Part shown: positions 18,085 through 26,725 of the stretch, piece after piece
Layout: every line of letters starts with the position of its first letter
Numbering within the stretch: position 1 is the stretch's first letter
Position numbers and translations under genes: made by a program
The notes under the pieces: model-generated
The model's input: the letters and a program-made list of their open reading frames with translations, nothing else
Databases searched by the model: none
What the model was told of the DNA's origin: nothing
Assembly: GCA_963696075.1 (NCBI GenBank)
Contig: CAVOJD010000008.1
Location: 496,001-560,000, forward strand
Length of the DNA: 64,000 nt
Direction of reading: 5' to 3'
Source of the DNA: CAJQQK01 sp963696075
Lineage (GTDB): Bacteria > Pseudomonadota > Alphaproteobacteria > Rhizobiales > Hyphomicrobiaceae

Positions 18085-19748
18085 CAGGAGAAGCGCCAGT
18101 CGACAATCTCTCTCGCGCCGCTGATTACGAGGTGTGCGAGAGTTCCAAAAAGCGGGGGTGCCCAGTAGACGATCGGCCGCCCGGACAACCGGGCGGGATG
18201 ATCGCGCGCAGATCGACTTGTAAAGTGCCACTCATCGTCGCTTGCCATCTTGACTCGCTGCGGCACCAGCCGCACGCTCTTGAGAGCTTCGAGTGAACCG
18301 GAATCGCCCGCTTCGTGATACTCCGCGTCCTCGTTGACGTTCCAAACGTCGTAGAGTGCTTCGCCAGCAATGATGTTCTTGACCGTCAGCATCGCGGTCA
18401 TCATCGCGTGGTCCTGGTTATTGTACTTGTGCATGCCGTTGCGGCCGACGAGATGCAGGGATGGATAACGCTCGGCAAGTTCCGCGCGCACCGTCTCGAC
18501 GTTGGCCTTGTAGGCATCGTCGTAGACCGGATAGGCCTTCTTCTGACGCACGACGCAGCCATCCTTGATATCATCGACTTGCGCGAGGCCGATCTCGGCG
18601 AGTTCGCGCTTGGCGAGGTCGAGCAGCTCGTTGTCGTCCGCCGTCCAAAGCCCGTCACCTTCGAAGCAGAAGTATTCGAGGCCAAGGCAGGATTGCTCCG
18701 GGTTCGGAACCATTTCTGGTGACCAGGACCGGAAGTTCTGAATGCGACCGACTTTGACGCTCGGTTCGTGGATATAGATCCAGTTATCCGGGAAAAGATC
18801 CGGCTTCTCGACGACCAGCGCGACGGTGAGGAAGTCGCGGTAACGCAGGTCATTGGCAGCCTTGCTCGCCTCTTCAGAGACGGGCACAGCTTGAACGAGT
18901 TCCCGCACGGGCGCCGACGAGATCACATGGCGCGCCTGGAACGTGGCGATTTCGCCGTCCTCTTTCGTGGCTTCGATCGTCCAGATCTGGGCTTCCGCGT
19001 CGTAGCTGAGCGACTTCAACGTGTGGCCCATCAGGACGTCACCGCCCTGCGCCTTGGTCTTCGCCGCGGCCGCATCCCACATCATGCCCGGCCCCTTGCG
19101 CGGGTACTGGAAGCTCTCGATGAGGGTCTTGATGACCTCGCCATCCTTACCCTTGGCAGAGCCCTGCGGCATCACCGACTTCTTGAGCGCGTTCGCGACC
19201 GCTGAGAACAGGCTGAGGCCCTTGATGCGCTGCGCGGCCCAGTCGGCCGAAATCTCATCGCAGTTCATGCCCCAGACCTTCTCCGTGTAGGTCTTGAAGA
19301 AGATCGAAAACAGCCGTTCGCCGAACTGGTTGGCGACCCACTGATGGAACGTCTTGGGGTCCGGATGCGGAAAGGCGCGGGCATAGCCATAGGACAACAC
19401 GCACATCGCACTTTCGATCGGGCCGAGGTTCTTCAACGCTTCGAATGCCTTCAATGGATACGAGAAATAGCGTCCATTGTAATAGATGCGCGACATCCGG
19501 GGACGTTCAATGAAATCCTGCGGCAGAATTTCCTTCCACAGGTCCACGACTTCCTTCGATTTTGAGAAGAACCGGTGTCCACCGATATCGAAAAGGAATT
19601 CTTTATAGTTTGCTGTTCGTGAAATTCCGCCGACGTATTGCGGGTCGGCCTCGATGACCGTGGTCGATACGCCTTCTTTGGTCAGCAGATAGGACGCGGT
19701 CAGTCCGGCCGGGCCGGCACCGATAATGAAGACGTCCGATACGGTCAT
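18084..19748 (-). CDS. FAD-dependent UDP-galactopyranose-mutase-like / protoporphyrinogen-oxidase-like protein
   Basis: A 554-residue flavoprotein. It has the FAD-binding VFIIGAGPAGLTASYLLTKEG and a UGM-type substrate region: GGISRTANYKEFLFDIGGHRFFSKSKE, written here as two overlapping motifs (GGISRT and DIGGHRFFSKS). FKTYTEKVWGMNCDEISADW also resembles amine-oxidase-like enzymes found in polysaccharide loci. A role in sugar-nucleotide or lipid-linked glycan chemistry fits the neighbouring GT87/GT2/GtrA remnants. The family usually ends near ALKSVRLVP. Here about 50 further residues of unlike composition follow, running into the decayed region, so the native stop was probably lost. The start at 19748 has AGGGGTG upstream. 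Confidence 0.8.
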   Translation of the reverse strand: MTVSDVFIIGAGPAGLTASYLLTKEGVSTTVIEADPQYVGGISRTANYKEFLFDIGGHRFFSKSKEVVDLWKEILPQDFIERPRMSRIYYNGRYFSYPLKAFEALKNLGPIESAMCVLSYGYARAFPHPDPKTFHQWVANQFGERLFSIFFKTYTEKVWGMNCDEISADWAAQRIKGLSLFSAVANALKKSVMPQGSAKGKDGEVIKTLIESFQYPRKGPGMMWDAAAAKTKAQGGDVLMGHTLKSLSYDAEAQIWTIEATKEDGEIATFQARHVISSAPVRELVQAVPVSEEASKAANDLRYRDFLTVALVVEKPDLFPDNWIYIHEPSVKVGRIQNFRSWSPEMVPNPEQSCLGLEYFCFEGDGLWTADDNELLDLAKRELAEIGLAQVDDIKDGCVVRQKKAYPVYDDAYKANVETVRAELAERYPSLHLVGRNGMHKYNNQDHAMMTAMLTVKNIIAGEALYDVWNVNEDAEYHEAGDSGSLEALKSVRLVPQRVKMASDDEWHFTSRSARDHPARLSGRPIVYWAPPLFGTLAHLVISGAREIVDWRFS

Positions 19749-20008
19749 GAAAATCACCCCTGGTGTACGCAAAACTCTGGGTTCGACCGCTGAACGCGGC
19801 CCTCTTGCGTCATGTTTAGGGGGAAATGGTTTAGAAAAGACTTGTTTCGCTGAGTCGCGTCGAAATCGTCAAGGTTTGAATAACCAGTTTTCTCAATCCG
19901 TAAAATTGCGGACAAATTCATCCGACAGCGGTTTTACGATGCCGAAACCGGAAGCCGTCATAGTGGACAGGTAAATGAATGCGGTAAACAGTTCCTGTCG
20001 GGTGGTGG

Positions 20009-21850
20009 ATGTCCTCAAGTGATACGGTTCGCGCTGACATGCCGGCCTCTGATGACCGCGGCATGGTCGCTTTCGCCCGCTGGCTCGTGGGCGCGCGCTG
20101 GGTTTGGGTCGCAATTCTGATCGCCGCTGTCGCGACCCGGCATTTCGCGGGCCCGGCCGGCTATCCCCTCGCCGCCACCTTCGGCGACACCGACGATGCC
20201 GTGCGCCTGCTCCAGATCCGCGAGTTCCTTGCCAACGGCGATTGGTTCGACACGCTGATCCCATCTGTCGGCGCGCCGGAAGGCCTCAGCTCACACTGGT
20301 CCCGCTTGATCGATGTGGCCTTGGCCGGTCTCATTTTGCTCGCAGGCTTCTTCACGGACCGGGCGACGGCTGAAACTGTCGCTCAGATTATTTGGCCGCT
20401 GCTGCTGCTTGGTCTGCTTGCCCGCTTCCTGGCCGCAGAGGCCGAGCGGCGCGCCGGCCCGTTTGCCGCGATCGCACTCCTCGCAATGCTGCTCGCAAGC
20501 CCGACCGCACTGTCGCAGTTCCTGCCGGGCCGTATCGATCATCACAATGTCCAGATCATGGGCGCGGTGATGACAGTCTTCATGTTGACGCGGGCCTTGA
20601 CTGCGCCGGCCTACGGCTGGGCGGCTGGCCTCGTTATGGCGCTGGGCCTGGTCGTCGGCCTGGAGGCCTTGCCACTCGTCGCCGCAATTCTGGCGTTGGC
20701 GTGCCTGATCTCCTGCTTCGAGCCGAAGGCCCGCCCCGGTACCGTCCGCGCCCTCGCGGGCTTGCTTGCCGGCCTTGTTGCTGGCTACGCGCTCAGCCAG
20801 CCGCCGTCCGCCTGGACCAATGTCGCCTGCGACGCCCTCGCACCGAACCTGATCGCACTCGTCGCCTCCGGCGCCTTGGCCGGCCTGGTGATGAACTGGC
20901 GCTTTCCCGCCGCTTCTGCCTGGGTCTGGCTTGGCGGATACGGCGGCGCGGCGATCGTCGGCGCGGCGCTCTACTTCGCTGCCAACCCCGCCTGCACCGG
21001 CGGTGCGTTCGCCGACATCGACCCGCTCGTCAGCGAACTTTGGTTGGCCAACGTCATTGAATCCTATTCCCTCTTGCGCCTCGCAGAGAGCAAGCCGACG
21101 CTCGCCTTATCGTATTTGGCCATTGTCGCCACGGCGATCGCCGCAGCCGTCTGGCAGGCGAGCAGATCTCGCGATCGGGCGGATGTTTTCCTGGCCGGTG
21201 CAACCATCCTGGCGGCCGCCTACGGCTTCTACTACATCAAATTCATGACCTACGGCGTCTGGATCGGCCTGGTACCGCTCGCATGCGCCGTCGCACGCTT
21301 GCCCGCCATCGGCGAAACGCCGGCCCGCACGGTCCGAATTGGTGCCGCTGTGCTCTGCAATCAATTGGTGGTGCTCGCCGTCGCGGGCGCGCTCATGTCG
21401 TCGATGAGCACGAAGTCCGGCGCAGCCAACGCCGCGCTCACCGCTCATGCAGCCGCCTGCGCCTATAAGGATGATATCGCCCGCATGCGCGACCTGCCAC
21501 CAGGGCTTGTCGTCTCAAACCTTGATTTGGGCCCATATATCGCGGTCTCGACCCCGCATCGTGTGGTCGCGGGCCCCTACCACCGCATCCATCCCGCCAT
21601 CAAACGGCTGTTCGACACACTTCGCGCGCAGCCCGATGAGGCTGAGCGTCATCTGCGCGCCTTGAAGGCCGACTATGTGGTGCTTTGCGCAGCGCCCGGA
21701 AAAGAAAGCCCGGCCGGAGAAGCAGTGAAGCAGCCCGCCACCTTCTCTCAGCATCTCCGCGGCGGCGGCGTTGTTCCCTACCTTGAACCGCTTGATCTGG
21801 GCGCAATGCAGGGCCCTCTCAAGATCTGGAAGGTGCGCCCGGCAACATAG
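20009..21850 (+). CDS. STT3-like (GT-C fold) polytopic membrane protein
   Basis: A 613-residue protein with about 12 membrane helices. The first periplasmic loop has TDDAVRLLQIREFLANGDWF, resembling the acidic metal site of GT-C oligosaccharyltransferases. A second loop has LPGRIDHHNVQIM, close to the IDHH motif of STT3/AglB/PglB proteins. The periplasmic C-terminal part begins near residue 480 and has VSNLDLGPYIAVSTPHRVVA. No clear WWDYG motif is seen, so it may not be a protein glycosyltransferase; it could move a polyprenyl-linked sugar to another acceptor. It is divergent from the UGM-like flavoprotein. Confidence 0.65.
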   Translation: MSSSDTVRADMPASDDRGMVAFARWLVGARWVWVAILIAAVATRHFAGPAGYPLAATFGDTDDAVRLLQIREFLANGDWFDTLIPSVGAPEGLSSHWSRLIDVALAGLILLAGFFTDRATAETVAQIIWPLLLLGLLARFLAAEAERRAGPFAAIALLAMLLASPTALSQFLPGRIDHHNVQIMGAVMTVFMLTRALTAPAYGWAAGLVMALGLVVGLEALPLVAAILALACLISCFEPKARPGTVRALAGLLAGLVAGYALSQPPSAWTNVACDALAPNLIALVASGALAGLVMNWRFPAASAWVWLGGYGGAAIVGAALYFAANPACTGGAFADIDPLVSELWLANVIESYSLLRLAESKPTLALSYLAIVATAIAAAVWQASRSRDRADVFLAGATILAAAYGFYYIKFMTYGVWIGLVPLACAVARLPAIGETPARTVRIGAAVLCNQLVVLAVAGALMSSMSTKSGAANAALTAHAAACAYKDDIARMRDLPPGLVVSNLDLGPYIAVSTPHRVVAGPYHRIHPAIKRLFDTLRAQPDEAERHLRALKADYVVLCAAPGKESPAGEAVKQPATFSQHLRGGGVVPYLEPLDLGAMQGPLKIWKVRPAT

Positions 21851-21880
21851 CGCGCCGATAGGGCGTGGCGCTGTGAGTAC

Positions 21881-21905
21881 GTCCGGCGCGCAAGGCGCGC
21901 CGGAC
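21881..21905. terminator. Hairpin between convergent genes
   Basis: A perfect 11 bp GC stem (21881-21891 with 21895-21905) closes on an AAG loop, centred in the 81 bp between the STT3-like gene and the convergent hydrolase gene. There is no T-tract, so termination is only likely. Confidence 0.5.
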
Positions 21906-21931
21906 CATTATCTCGAGCGAAAACGCGCGCC

Positions 21932-22921
21932 TTAGATATCCAGCTGGTAGCTGTGCGGAACCCAGCGGAAGCCCTCGCCCTGCGTCTCGACATAACCGAT
22001 CGCGGGGAACGGCATGTGATAGCCGGTGGCCGCCACCTTGTCCGCGGCGACCATGCCGAGGATCTTCTTGCGCGACGCAATCGCCATATCCTTGTCCATG
22101 TCGAAAACGACATGCCAGTCGGGCTTTTGCAGCGAGGCGACGTAGTGGTTGCAGGCATCAGCCCAAAGAACCAGCCGCTTGCCGCCGCTCTCGATATTGT
22201 AAGCCATGTGCCCCGGCGTATGACCGAACGTCGCGATCGCCGTAACGCCGCTGACAACGTCATTGCCGTCCTTGATGAAGGTCATCTTCTCGGCGAGCGG
22301 CACGACCTTGTTGTTCACGAGCTGGATGCGCGGTTTCATCTTGTCATCGGCGCCGTCCGCGAGCTTTTTCGATGTCCAGAAATTGTATTCCGCCTCGCCG
22401 GTCACGTAGCGCGCGTTTTTGAACACCGGCGTCTCGCCGTCCATCAGGCCGCCGATGTGGTCGGGATGGAAGTGCGTGATCACGACGACATCGATCTGGT
22501 CCGCCGTGTAGCCGGCGGCGGCAAGTGATTTGCCAAGCAGCCCGCGCGTGTCGCCACGCCCCGACCCGTTGCCGCTATCAAACAGGATGACCTCGTTGCC
22601 CGTGTTCACGATCACCGGCGTGAAGCCGATCGACATCTTGTCACCGGGCAGGAAGTTCTGAGCCAAATGTTCCGCCACTGCTTCCTGTGACTGGTTCTGG
22701 CCGAACACCGGAAACACCCGCGGCACCGTGGCGGAACCGTCCGAGACCGTGGTGACCTCGAAGTCGCCGACCGTCACGCGGCGATAGGGCACCATGGCGC
22801 TGCCGGATTGCTTGGGCGCCTTCGCCGATGCAGGGATGCCGCCGAGGGCGGTGCCGGCGGCGAGTGCCGTTGCGCCAACCAGTGCGGTGCGGCGTGATAC
22901 GTCGAAAGTCGTGCGCGTCAT
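21932..22921 (-). CDS. Tat-exported MBL-fold metallo-hydrolase
   Basis: A 329-residue periplasmic metallo-beta-lactamase-fold hydrolase. The N-terminus has a twin-arginine signal (SRRTALVGATALAAGTALGG, cleavage near ASA-KA). The metal site is THFHPDHIGGL, with further ligands in the AEYNFW block (AHP equivalent), the GHTPGH motif and the final GYHMPFPAIG. This is the AttM/quorum-quenching-like or generic MBL subfamily, but the Tat signal suggests an exported esterase/lactonase of unknown substrate. It ends just downstream of the STT3-like gene and is transcribed towards it. Confidence 0.88.
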   Translation of the reverse strand: MTRTTFDVSRRTALVGATALAAGTALGGIPASAKAPKQSGSAMVPYRRVTVGDFEVTTVSDGSATVPRVFPVFGQNQSQEAVAEHLAQNFLPGDKMSIGFTPVIVNTGNEVILFDSGNGSGRGDTRGLLGKSLAAAGYTADQIDVVVITHFHPDHIGGLMDGETPVFKNARYVTGEAEYNFWTSKKLADGADDKMKPRIQLVNNKVVPLAEKMTFIKDGNDVVSGVTAIATFGHTPGHMAYNIESGGKRLVLWADACNHYVASLQKPDWHVVFDMDKDMAIASRKKILGMVAADKVAATGYHMPFPAIGYVETQGEGFRWVPHSYQLDI

Positions 22922-23197
22922 TCAGCTTCCTCCAGAAATGCGCTGCAAGCCAGCGTCATGTGTCAAGGCCATCCGCAGGGGACGTGGGGCACAGCCATTT
23001 GGATCACCCGGAACATATCCCGGCTGCCGCACCGCCGCCCATCCGCCACGACTATAGCCTGTGCAACGCTGGCAATTCCAATCTCGATCACGTGAAAACC
23101 CGTGCGCTGAAGCAGAGCCGATGTGCTTCTGCTCACGGCCTGCGCGCGGTTTCGGCCGGCGGATAGACGTCATCAGCCCGGCTGAGCCGAGAGGATC

Positions 23198-23497
23198 TTA
23201 GCAGGCCGTGCGCTTAAGGAACGCCTTGGCAGCCCAACCTTGAACGCCATCTTCGTTCGTCACCGGGCACCAATATCCGCGCAACGCACAAAACCGCCGC
23301 CGCTTGGCAAGCGTCTCTCCCTTTTGCGCCACCGCCAGGACCTTGGAGCTTGACCATGCTTTTTCGCGGATGTTGAGGCTGCCGGTCGTCACTTCATAGC
23401 AGCCATAGCGGCTCGACAGGGCTTCTGCCGGAGACGGCAGCGACGTCAGGCAGGCGACAACGGCTGTCATAATCGTCAGGCTTACAATGATCTTCAT
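23198..23497 (-). CDS. Exported SH3b-domain protein
   Basis: A 99-residue secreted protein. After a signal peptide (IVSLTIMTAVVACLTSLPSPAEA) comes one bacterial SH3 domain: LNIREKAWSSSKVLAVAQKG and a GYWCPVT...GVQGWAAKAFL end. Four cysteines (CYEV, FCAL, WCPV, C-terminal C) could form two disulfides in the periplasm. Such single SH3b proteins often bind cell-wall material; no enzyme is attached. It stands alone between a hydrolase and a YCII-type gene. Confidence 0.8.
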   Translation of the reverse strand: MKIIVSLTIMTAVVACLTSLPSPAEALSSRYGCYEVTTGSLNIREKAWSSSKVLAVAQKGETLAKRRRFCALRGYWCPVTNEDGVQGWAAKAFLKRTAC

Positions 23498-23538
23498 GGG
23501 TCACCATTTCACACGATGTCTAAACAGTTCGCCGCGCG

Positions 23539-23832
23539 TCAGTCTTTCGGCAAGTCGCGCAGCTCAATCGTACCACCGGCTTCGAATACGGGATTACCTG
23601 CGAGAAGCGCTTCCGCCTGCCCGAGGTCGTCGGCGATAACGCGGTAGAAGCCGACAAGGGTATCAGTCAACGGTCGCGGCGTTCCATTCCGGCGGATCGT
23701 CCGTCCGCCACCCATGGCACTGCCGCCAACGAAGTGGCCGCCTTTGACAAGTTGTGCGAAGTAGGCCGGCCACAAGTCTTCCGAAACGGGTTCCTGCGCG
23801 TCGTCATGCATAAGCACCAGAAAATCAGCCAT
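23539..23832 (-). CDS. YCII-related (DGPF-type) domain protein
   Basis: A 97-residue cytoplasmic ferredoxin-like-fold protein. The features are FLVLMHDDAQ at the start, a KGGHFVGGSAMGGGRTIR block, a DTLVGFYRVIADDLGQAEAL block, and a final AGGTIELRDLP. These match the YCII/DGPF family often encoded next to ECF sigma factors. There is no sigma factor here, so no role can be assigned. The length is normal for a single-domain member. Confidence 0.8.
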   Translation of the reverse strand: MADFLVLMHDDAQEPVSEDLWPAYFAQLVKGGHFVGGSAMGGGRTIRRNGTPRPLTDTLVGFYRVIADDLGQAEALLAGNPVFEAGGTIELRDLPKD

Positions 23833-23970
23833 CGCCGAATAGACCTCGCCGTTCGCACCAGAAAATCTCAGTTCGCACTATAGAACAGGCGTCGTCACAG
23901 TATCGCCCCGCGAACCGGATGTAGGTCGACGATAGATTGGACGAGAATTTGTTGACACGAGGATTTCATT

Positions 23971-24600
23971 TTGGACGCGACGCCAGCCGCACGCCTCATT
24001 GCCGATCGTAAGCCGCGCCTCCGCCGGTTCTTCTGTTGGATCGCCGCCAGCGTCCTCGCGCTGGCTTTTGCCGGCAGTGCCACCGCCTCCTCCTCCCAGT
24101 CACAGACTGCTTCATTCGGCGTGCGCCTCGCCAATGCGGCGCTCGCACAGCGCTGGGTGCCGGCCGTCTATAATCCCGCCTACGTCAAGATCCCCTACCC
24201 CGGCGGCGACGTGCCCTGGTATACGGGCGTGTGTACCGATGTCGTGGTCCGCGCCTACCGCGCGCTTGGCATTGACCTGCAGGTGCGCGTCCACAAGTCC
24301 CGCGTGGGCTCCGGCGACACCAACATCGACCACCGCCGCGTCACCGTCCTGAGAAAGTACTTCGCAACGAAGGGTCGTTCCCTGTCTACGGCCAAGAACC
24401 CGGCCCTCTACAAGCCCGGCGATATCGTCACGATGTACGTGCCCGACGGAACCTTCTCCAAGACCCACATCGTGATTGTCACGCAGTTCAAGTCGCCGGA
24501 AGGCGTCCCGCTGGTGGTTCACAATCGCGGTTATGGCGTCCAGCTCGAAGACTGGTTGTTCGCGCGCCAGATCACGGGCCACTACCGCTACGGCGGCTGA
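23971..24600 (+). CDS. DUF1287 family exported protein
   Basis: A 209-residue protein with an N-terminal signal peptide (FCWIAASVLALAFAGSATAS) and a DUF1287 domain. The domain has GDVPWYTGVCTDVVVRAYRA with the conserved Cys-Thr-Asp, DTNIDHRRVTVLRKYF, YKPGDIVTMY, THIVIVTQF and PLVVHNRGYG. The pattern (Cys, His, His/Asn) is that of an NlpC/P60- or amidase-like periplasmic fold, so a cell-wall role is likely. TTG at 23971 is the start, with GAGGA 7 bases upstream; no ATG would keep the signal peptide. Confidence 0.85.
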   Translation: MDATPAARLIADRKPRLRRFFCWIAASVLALAFAGSATASSSQSQTASFGVRLANAALAQRWVPAVYNPAYVKIPYPGGDVPWYTGVCTDVVVRAYRALGIDLQVRVHKSRVGSGDTNIDHRRVTVLRKYFATKGRSLSTAKNPALYKPGDIVTMYVPDGTFSKTHIVIVTQFKSPEGVPLVVHNRGYGVQLEDWLFARQITGHYRYGG

Positions 24601-24797
24601 AGGTGGCCGCTGGCCCGGCGACGCGTCGTCCTTGAACACGGCAGGGTGCTGCGCGCATTAAGCCTGCCGCGAGCCGCCGATACGCCCAAATCACATTGCT
24701 GATGCCGCGGCCACTGTTCCCCGAGACCGCGCGCCTGCTACGGTCCGCGCAACAGACGACCAGCCTGAAAAACAAGCGAATCTCGCGGGAGAGTGGC

Positions 24798-26306
24798 ATG
24801 AAGCCTGTCGATGCGGCGGACTATACGATTGCAGTAATTGGCGCGGGCGCCATGGGCCAGGGCATCGCCCAGGTGGCCGTCCAGGGTGGCGTCAAGACGC
24901 TGCTGTACGACGCCAAGCCGGGCGGCGCCGACGCCGGTCGCGACCAGATCATGAAGCGCATCAACCGCCTCGTCGAGAAAGGGCGCATCAGCGAAGACGA
25001 CGCCAAAGCCGCGGGCGACCGCCTCGGCACGGTCGACCAGGTCTCAGCCCTCGCGCCGTGCGATGCCGTCATCGAAGCCGTCTTCGAAAGCCTTGACGTC
25101 AAGGCGGACGTCTTCAAGCAGGTCGAAGCGGTCGTCTCCCCTGAGTGCATCATCGCATCGAACACATCGTCGATCCCCATCGCATCGCTGGCCCAGGCCT
25201 GCGAAAAGCGTGACCGCGTCGCCGGCATGCACTTCTTCAACCCCGTGCCGCTGATGAAGCTCGTCGAGGTCATTCGCGCGTCGGATACCTCTGATGAAAC
25301 CGTCGCTGCCCTGACTGAGCTTGGCAAGCGCATGACCCGTGTACCGGTCACCGTCGCCGACATGCCCGGCTTCCTCGTTAACATGGGCGGCCGCGCGTTT
25401 TCATCCGAAGCGCTGCGCATCGTCCACGAAGGCGTCGCAACACCGGCCCAGGTCGATGCTGTCATGCGCGATTGCCGCCATTTCCGCATGGGCCCCTTCG
25501 AGCTGATGGACCTGACCGGCATCGACGTCAATTTCCCCGCCTCGATGATCATCTATAACGGCTATATCCAGGACCCCCGCATCAAGACGTCGCCGATCCA
25601 TGAGGCGATCTTCAATTCCGGGCGCTGGGGCCGCAAGACCTCGGCCGGGTGGTACAACTACAAGGACGGCCAGATGGTCGACCCGCCGTCCGGCGATCAC
25701 GAAACGGATGCAGCGCCCGCAACCCATGTCTCCCTCGCAGAAGCGAGCGATGCACTTGCCGATTTCTGCAAGGAGATGGGCATCGCGGTGAAGGAAGAAG
25801 ACGACGGCAGCGCGCCGATCCTGGCAGCGCCGGTCGGCGACGATGCGACCCACACATCCCTGATGACGGATTGCGACTTCAAGCGTCTCGTCTGCGTCGA
25901 CCTCTCCTGCGATACCTCGAAGCGCGTCACCATCATGACCGCACCAGGCGCGGACCCGGCGGCGCGCGATGCCGTGGCAGCCAGCCTCCAGGCGGCCGGC
26001 CGCGCCGTCACCGCGATCAAGGACAGTCCGGGTTTCATCGCGCAGCGCATGTGCGCCATGATCGCCAACCTCGGCTGCTACATGGCCGAAGTGAACCTGG
26101 CGACGCCCGCTGACATCGACCTCGCCATGAAGCTTGGCCTCAACTATCCGCTGGGCCCGCTCGAGCTTGCTGAGGACATGACGGCCGAAAACACGCTTGA
26201 GATCCTCGAGCGCCTGCAGGAACTCACCGGCGAGGACCGCTATCGCCCAACCCAGTGGCTCTCGCGCCGCGCACTCCTGGAGCTGCCGATCCACACGCCA
26301 TCGTGA
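24798..26306 (+). CDS. 3-hydroxyacyl-CoA dehydrogenase (PaaH/FadB-type)
   Basis: NAD-dependent beta-oxidation dehydrogenase of 502 residues. The Rossmann motif IGAGAMGQGIAQVAVQGG starts at residue 13. The catalytic His-Glu pair lies in AGMHFFNPVPLMKLVEVI. Two C-terminal HAD_C domains follow (RMTRVPVTVADMPGFLVNM and the second DSPGFIAQRMCAM). This double-C-domain form resembles PaaH-type enzymes. GGGAGAG precedes the ATG at 24798 by 6 bases; the longer frame (24696) is rejected. It opens a run of acyl-CoA metabolism genes interrupted at once by the repeat block at 26.3-26.7 kb. Confidence 0.92.
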   Translation: MKPVDAADYTIAVIGAGAMGQGIAQVAVQGGVKTLLYDAKPGGADAGRDQIMKRINRLVEKGRISEDDAKAAGDRLGTVDQVSALAPCDAVIEAVFESLDVKADVFKQVEAVVSPECIIASNTSSIPIASLAQACEKRDRVAGMHFFNPVPLMKLVEVIRASDTSDETVAALTELGKRMTRVPVTVADMPGFLVNMGGRAFSSEALRIVHEGVATPAQVDAVMRDCRHFRMGPFELMDLTGIDVNFPASMIIYNGYIQDPRIKTSPIHEAIFNSGRWGRKTSAGWYNYKDGQMVDPPSGDHETDAAPATHVSLAEASDALADFCKEMGIAVKEEDDGSAPILAAPVGDDATHTSLMTDCDFKRLVCVDLSCDTSKRVTIMTAPGADPAARDAVAASLQAAGRAVTAIKDSPGFIAQRMCAMIANLGCYMAEVNLATPADIDLAMKLGLNYPLGPLELAEDMTAENTLEILERLQELTGEDRYRPTQWLSRRALLELPIHTPS

Positions 26307-26334
26307 GGCGGTGCGCCCGGTCGACTGTTCCCCG

Positions 26335-26446
26335 GTGTCATCCCGGACGGCGCGCAGCGCCGAACAGGGACCCCGGGCCACGAACGCAAGCGCCGGCGCA
26401 ACCCACCCTGGGTCCCGGCTCTTCCTTCGGTCGGCCGGGATGACAC
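26335..26446. repeat. Imperfect inverted repeat with GTCATCCCGG ends
   Basis: GTGTCATCCCGG (26335-26346) is exactly inverted as CCGGGATGACAC (26435-26446). An inner pair, GGGACCC (26368-26374) and GGGTCCC (26410-26416), is also inverted. Together they form a roughly 110 bp palindromic intergenic element of a kind widespread in alphaproteobacteria. A half-copy lies at 30983-30997. Confidence 0.7.
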
Positions 26447-26499
26447 GGAGTTTGGACGTGCGCCATACGGGCCTCCATGAGGCCCCGAGCGACCAACCC

Positions 26500-26725
26500 T
26501 GCGGCACCTGCCGCATGGCACATCTATCGGCGGCGCAGCCGCCGGGGAGCCCCCGCGACCCGCGCCTTTGGCGCGCCCCCGCGGAGGCCCGAGCGATTAA
26601 CACCGCGGCCCTGGCCGCATGGCACATCTATCGGCGGCGCAGCCGCCGGGGAGCCCCCGCGACCCGCGCCTTTGGCGCGCCCCCGCGGAGGCCCGAGCGA
26701 AGCGAGGAATAGCCGTGAGCGAAAA
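26500..26725 (+). repeat. Multi-hairpin repeat, locus A (two copies, 104 bp period)
   Basis: An 87 bp unit at 26510-26596 recurs perfectly at 26614-26700. Each unit has a first stem (26500-26515 in copy 1), a second stem (26528-26534 with 26538-26544), GGGGAG, and a third stem (26561-26566 with 26570-26575) followed by GCGGAGGCCCGAGCGA. The second copy ends in GTGAGCGAAAA at 26715-26725, which is the start of the cyclase-family gene. Related copies lie at 38.7 and 43.2 kb. Confidence 0.85.

Noticed and set aside
25401..26627. Minus-strand open frame opposite the 3-hydroxyacyl-CoA dehydrogenase and repeat
   Set aside because: Low-complexity Arg/Ala/Gly translation running through repeat DNA, with no start-site support.
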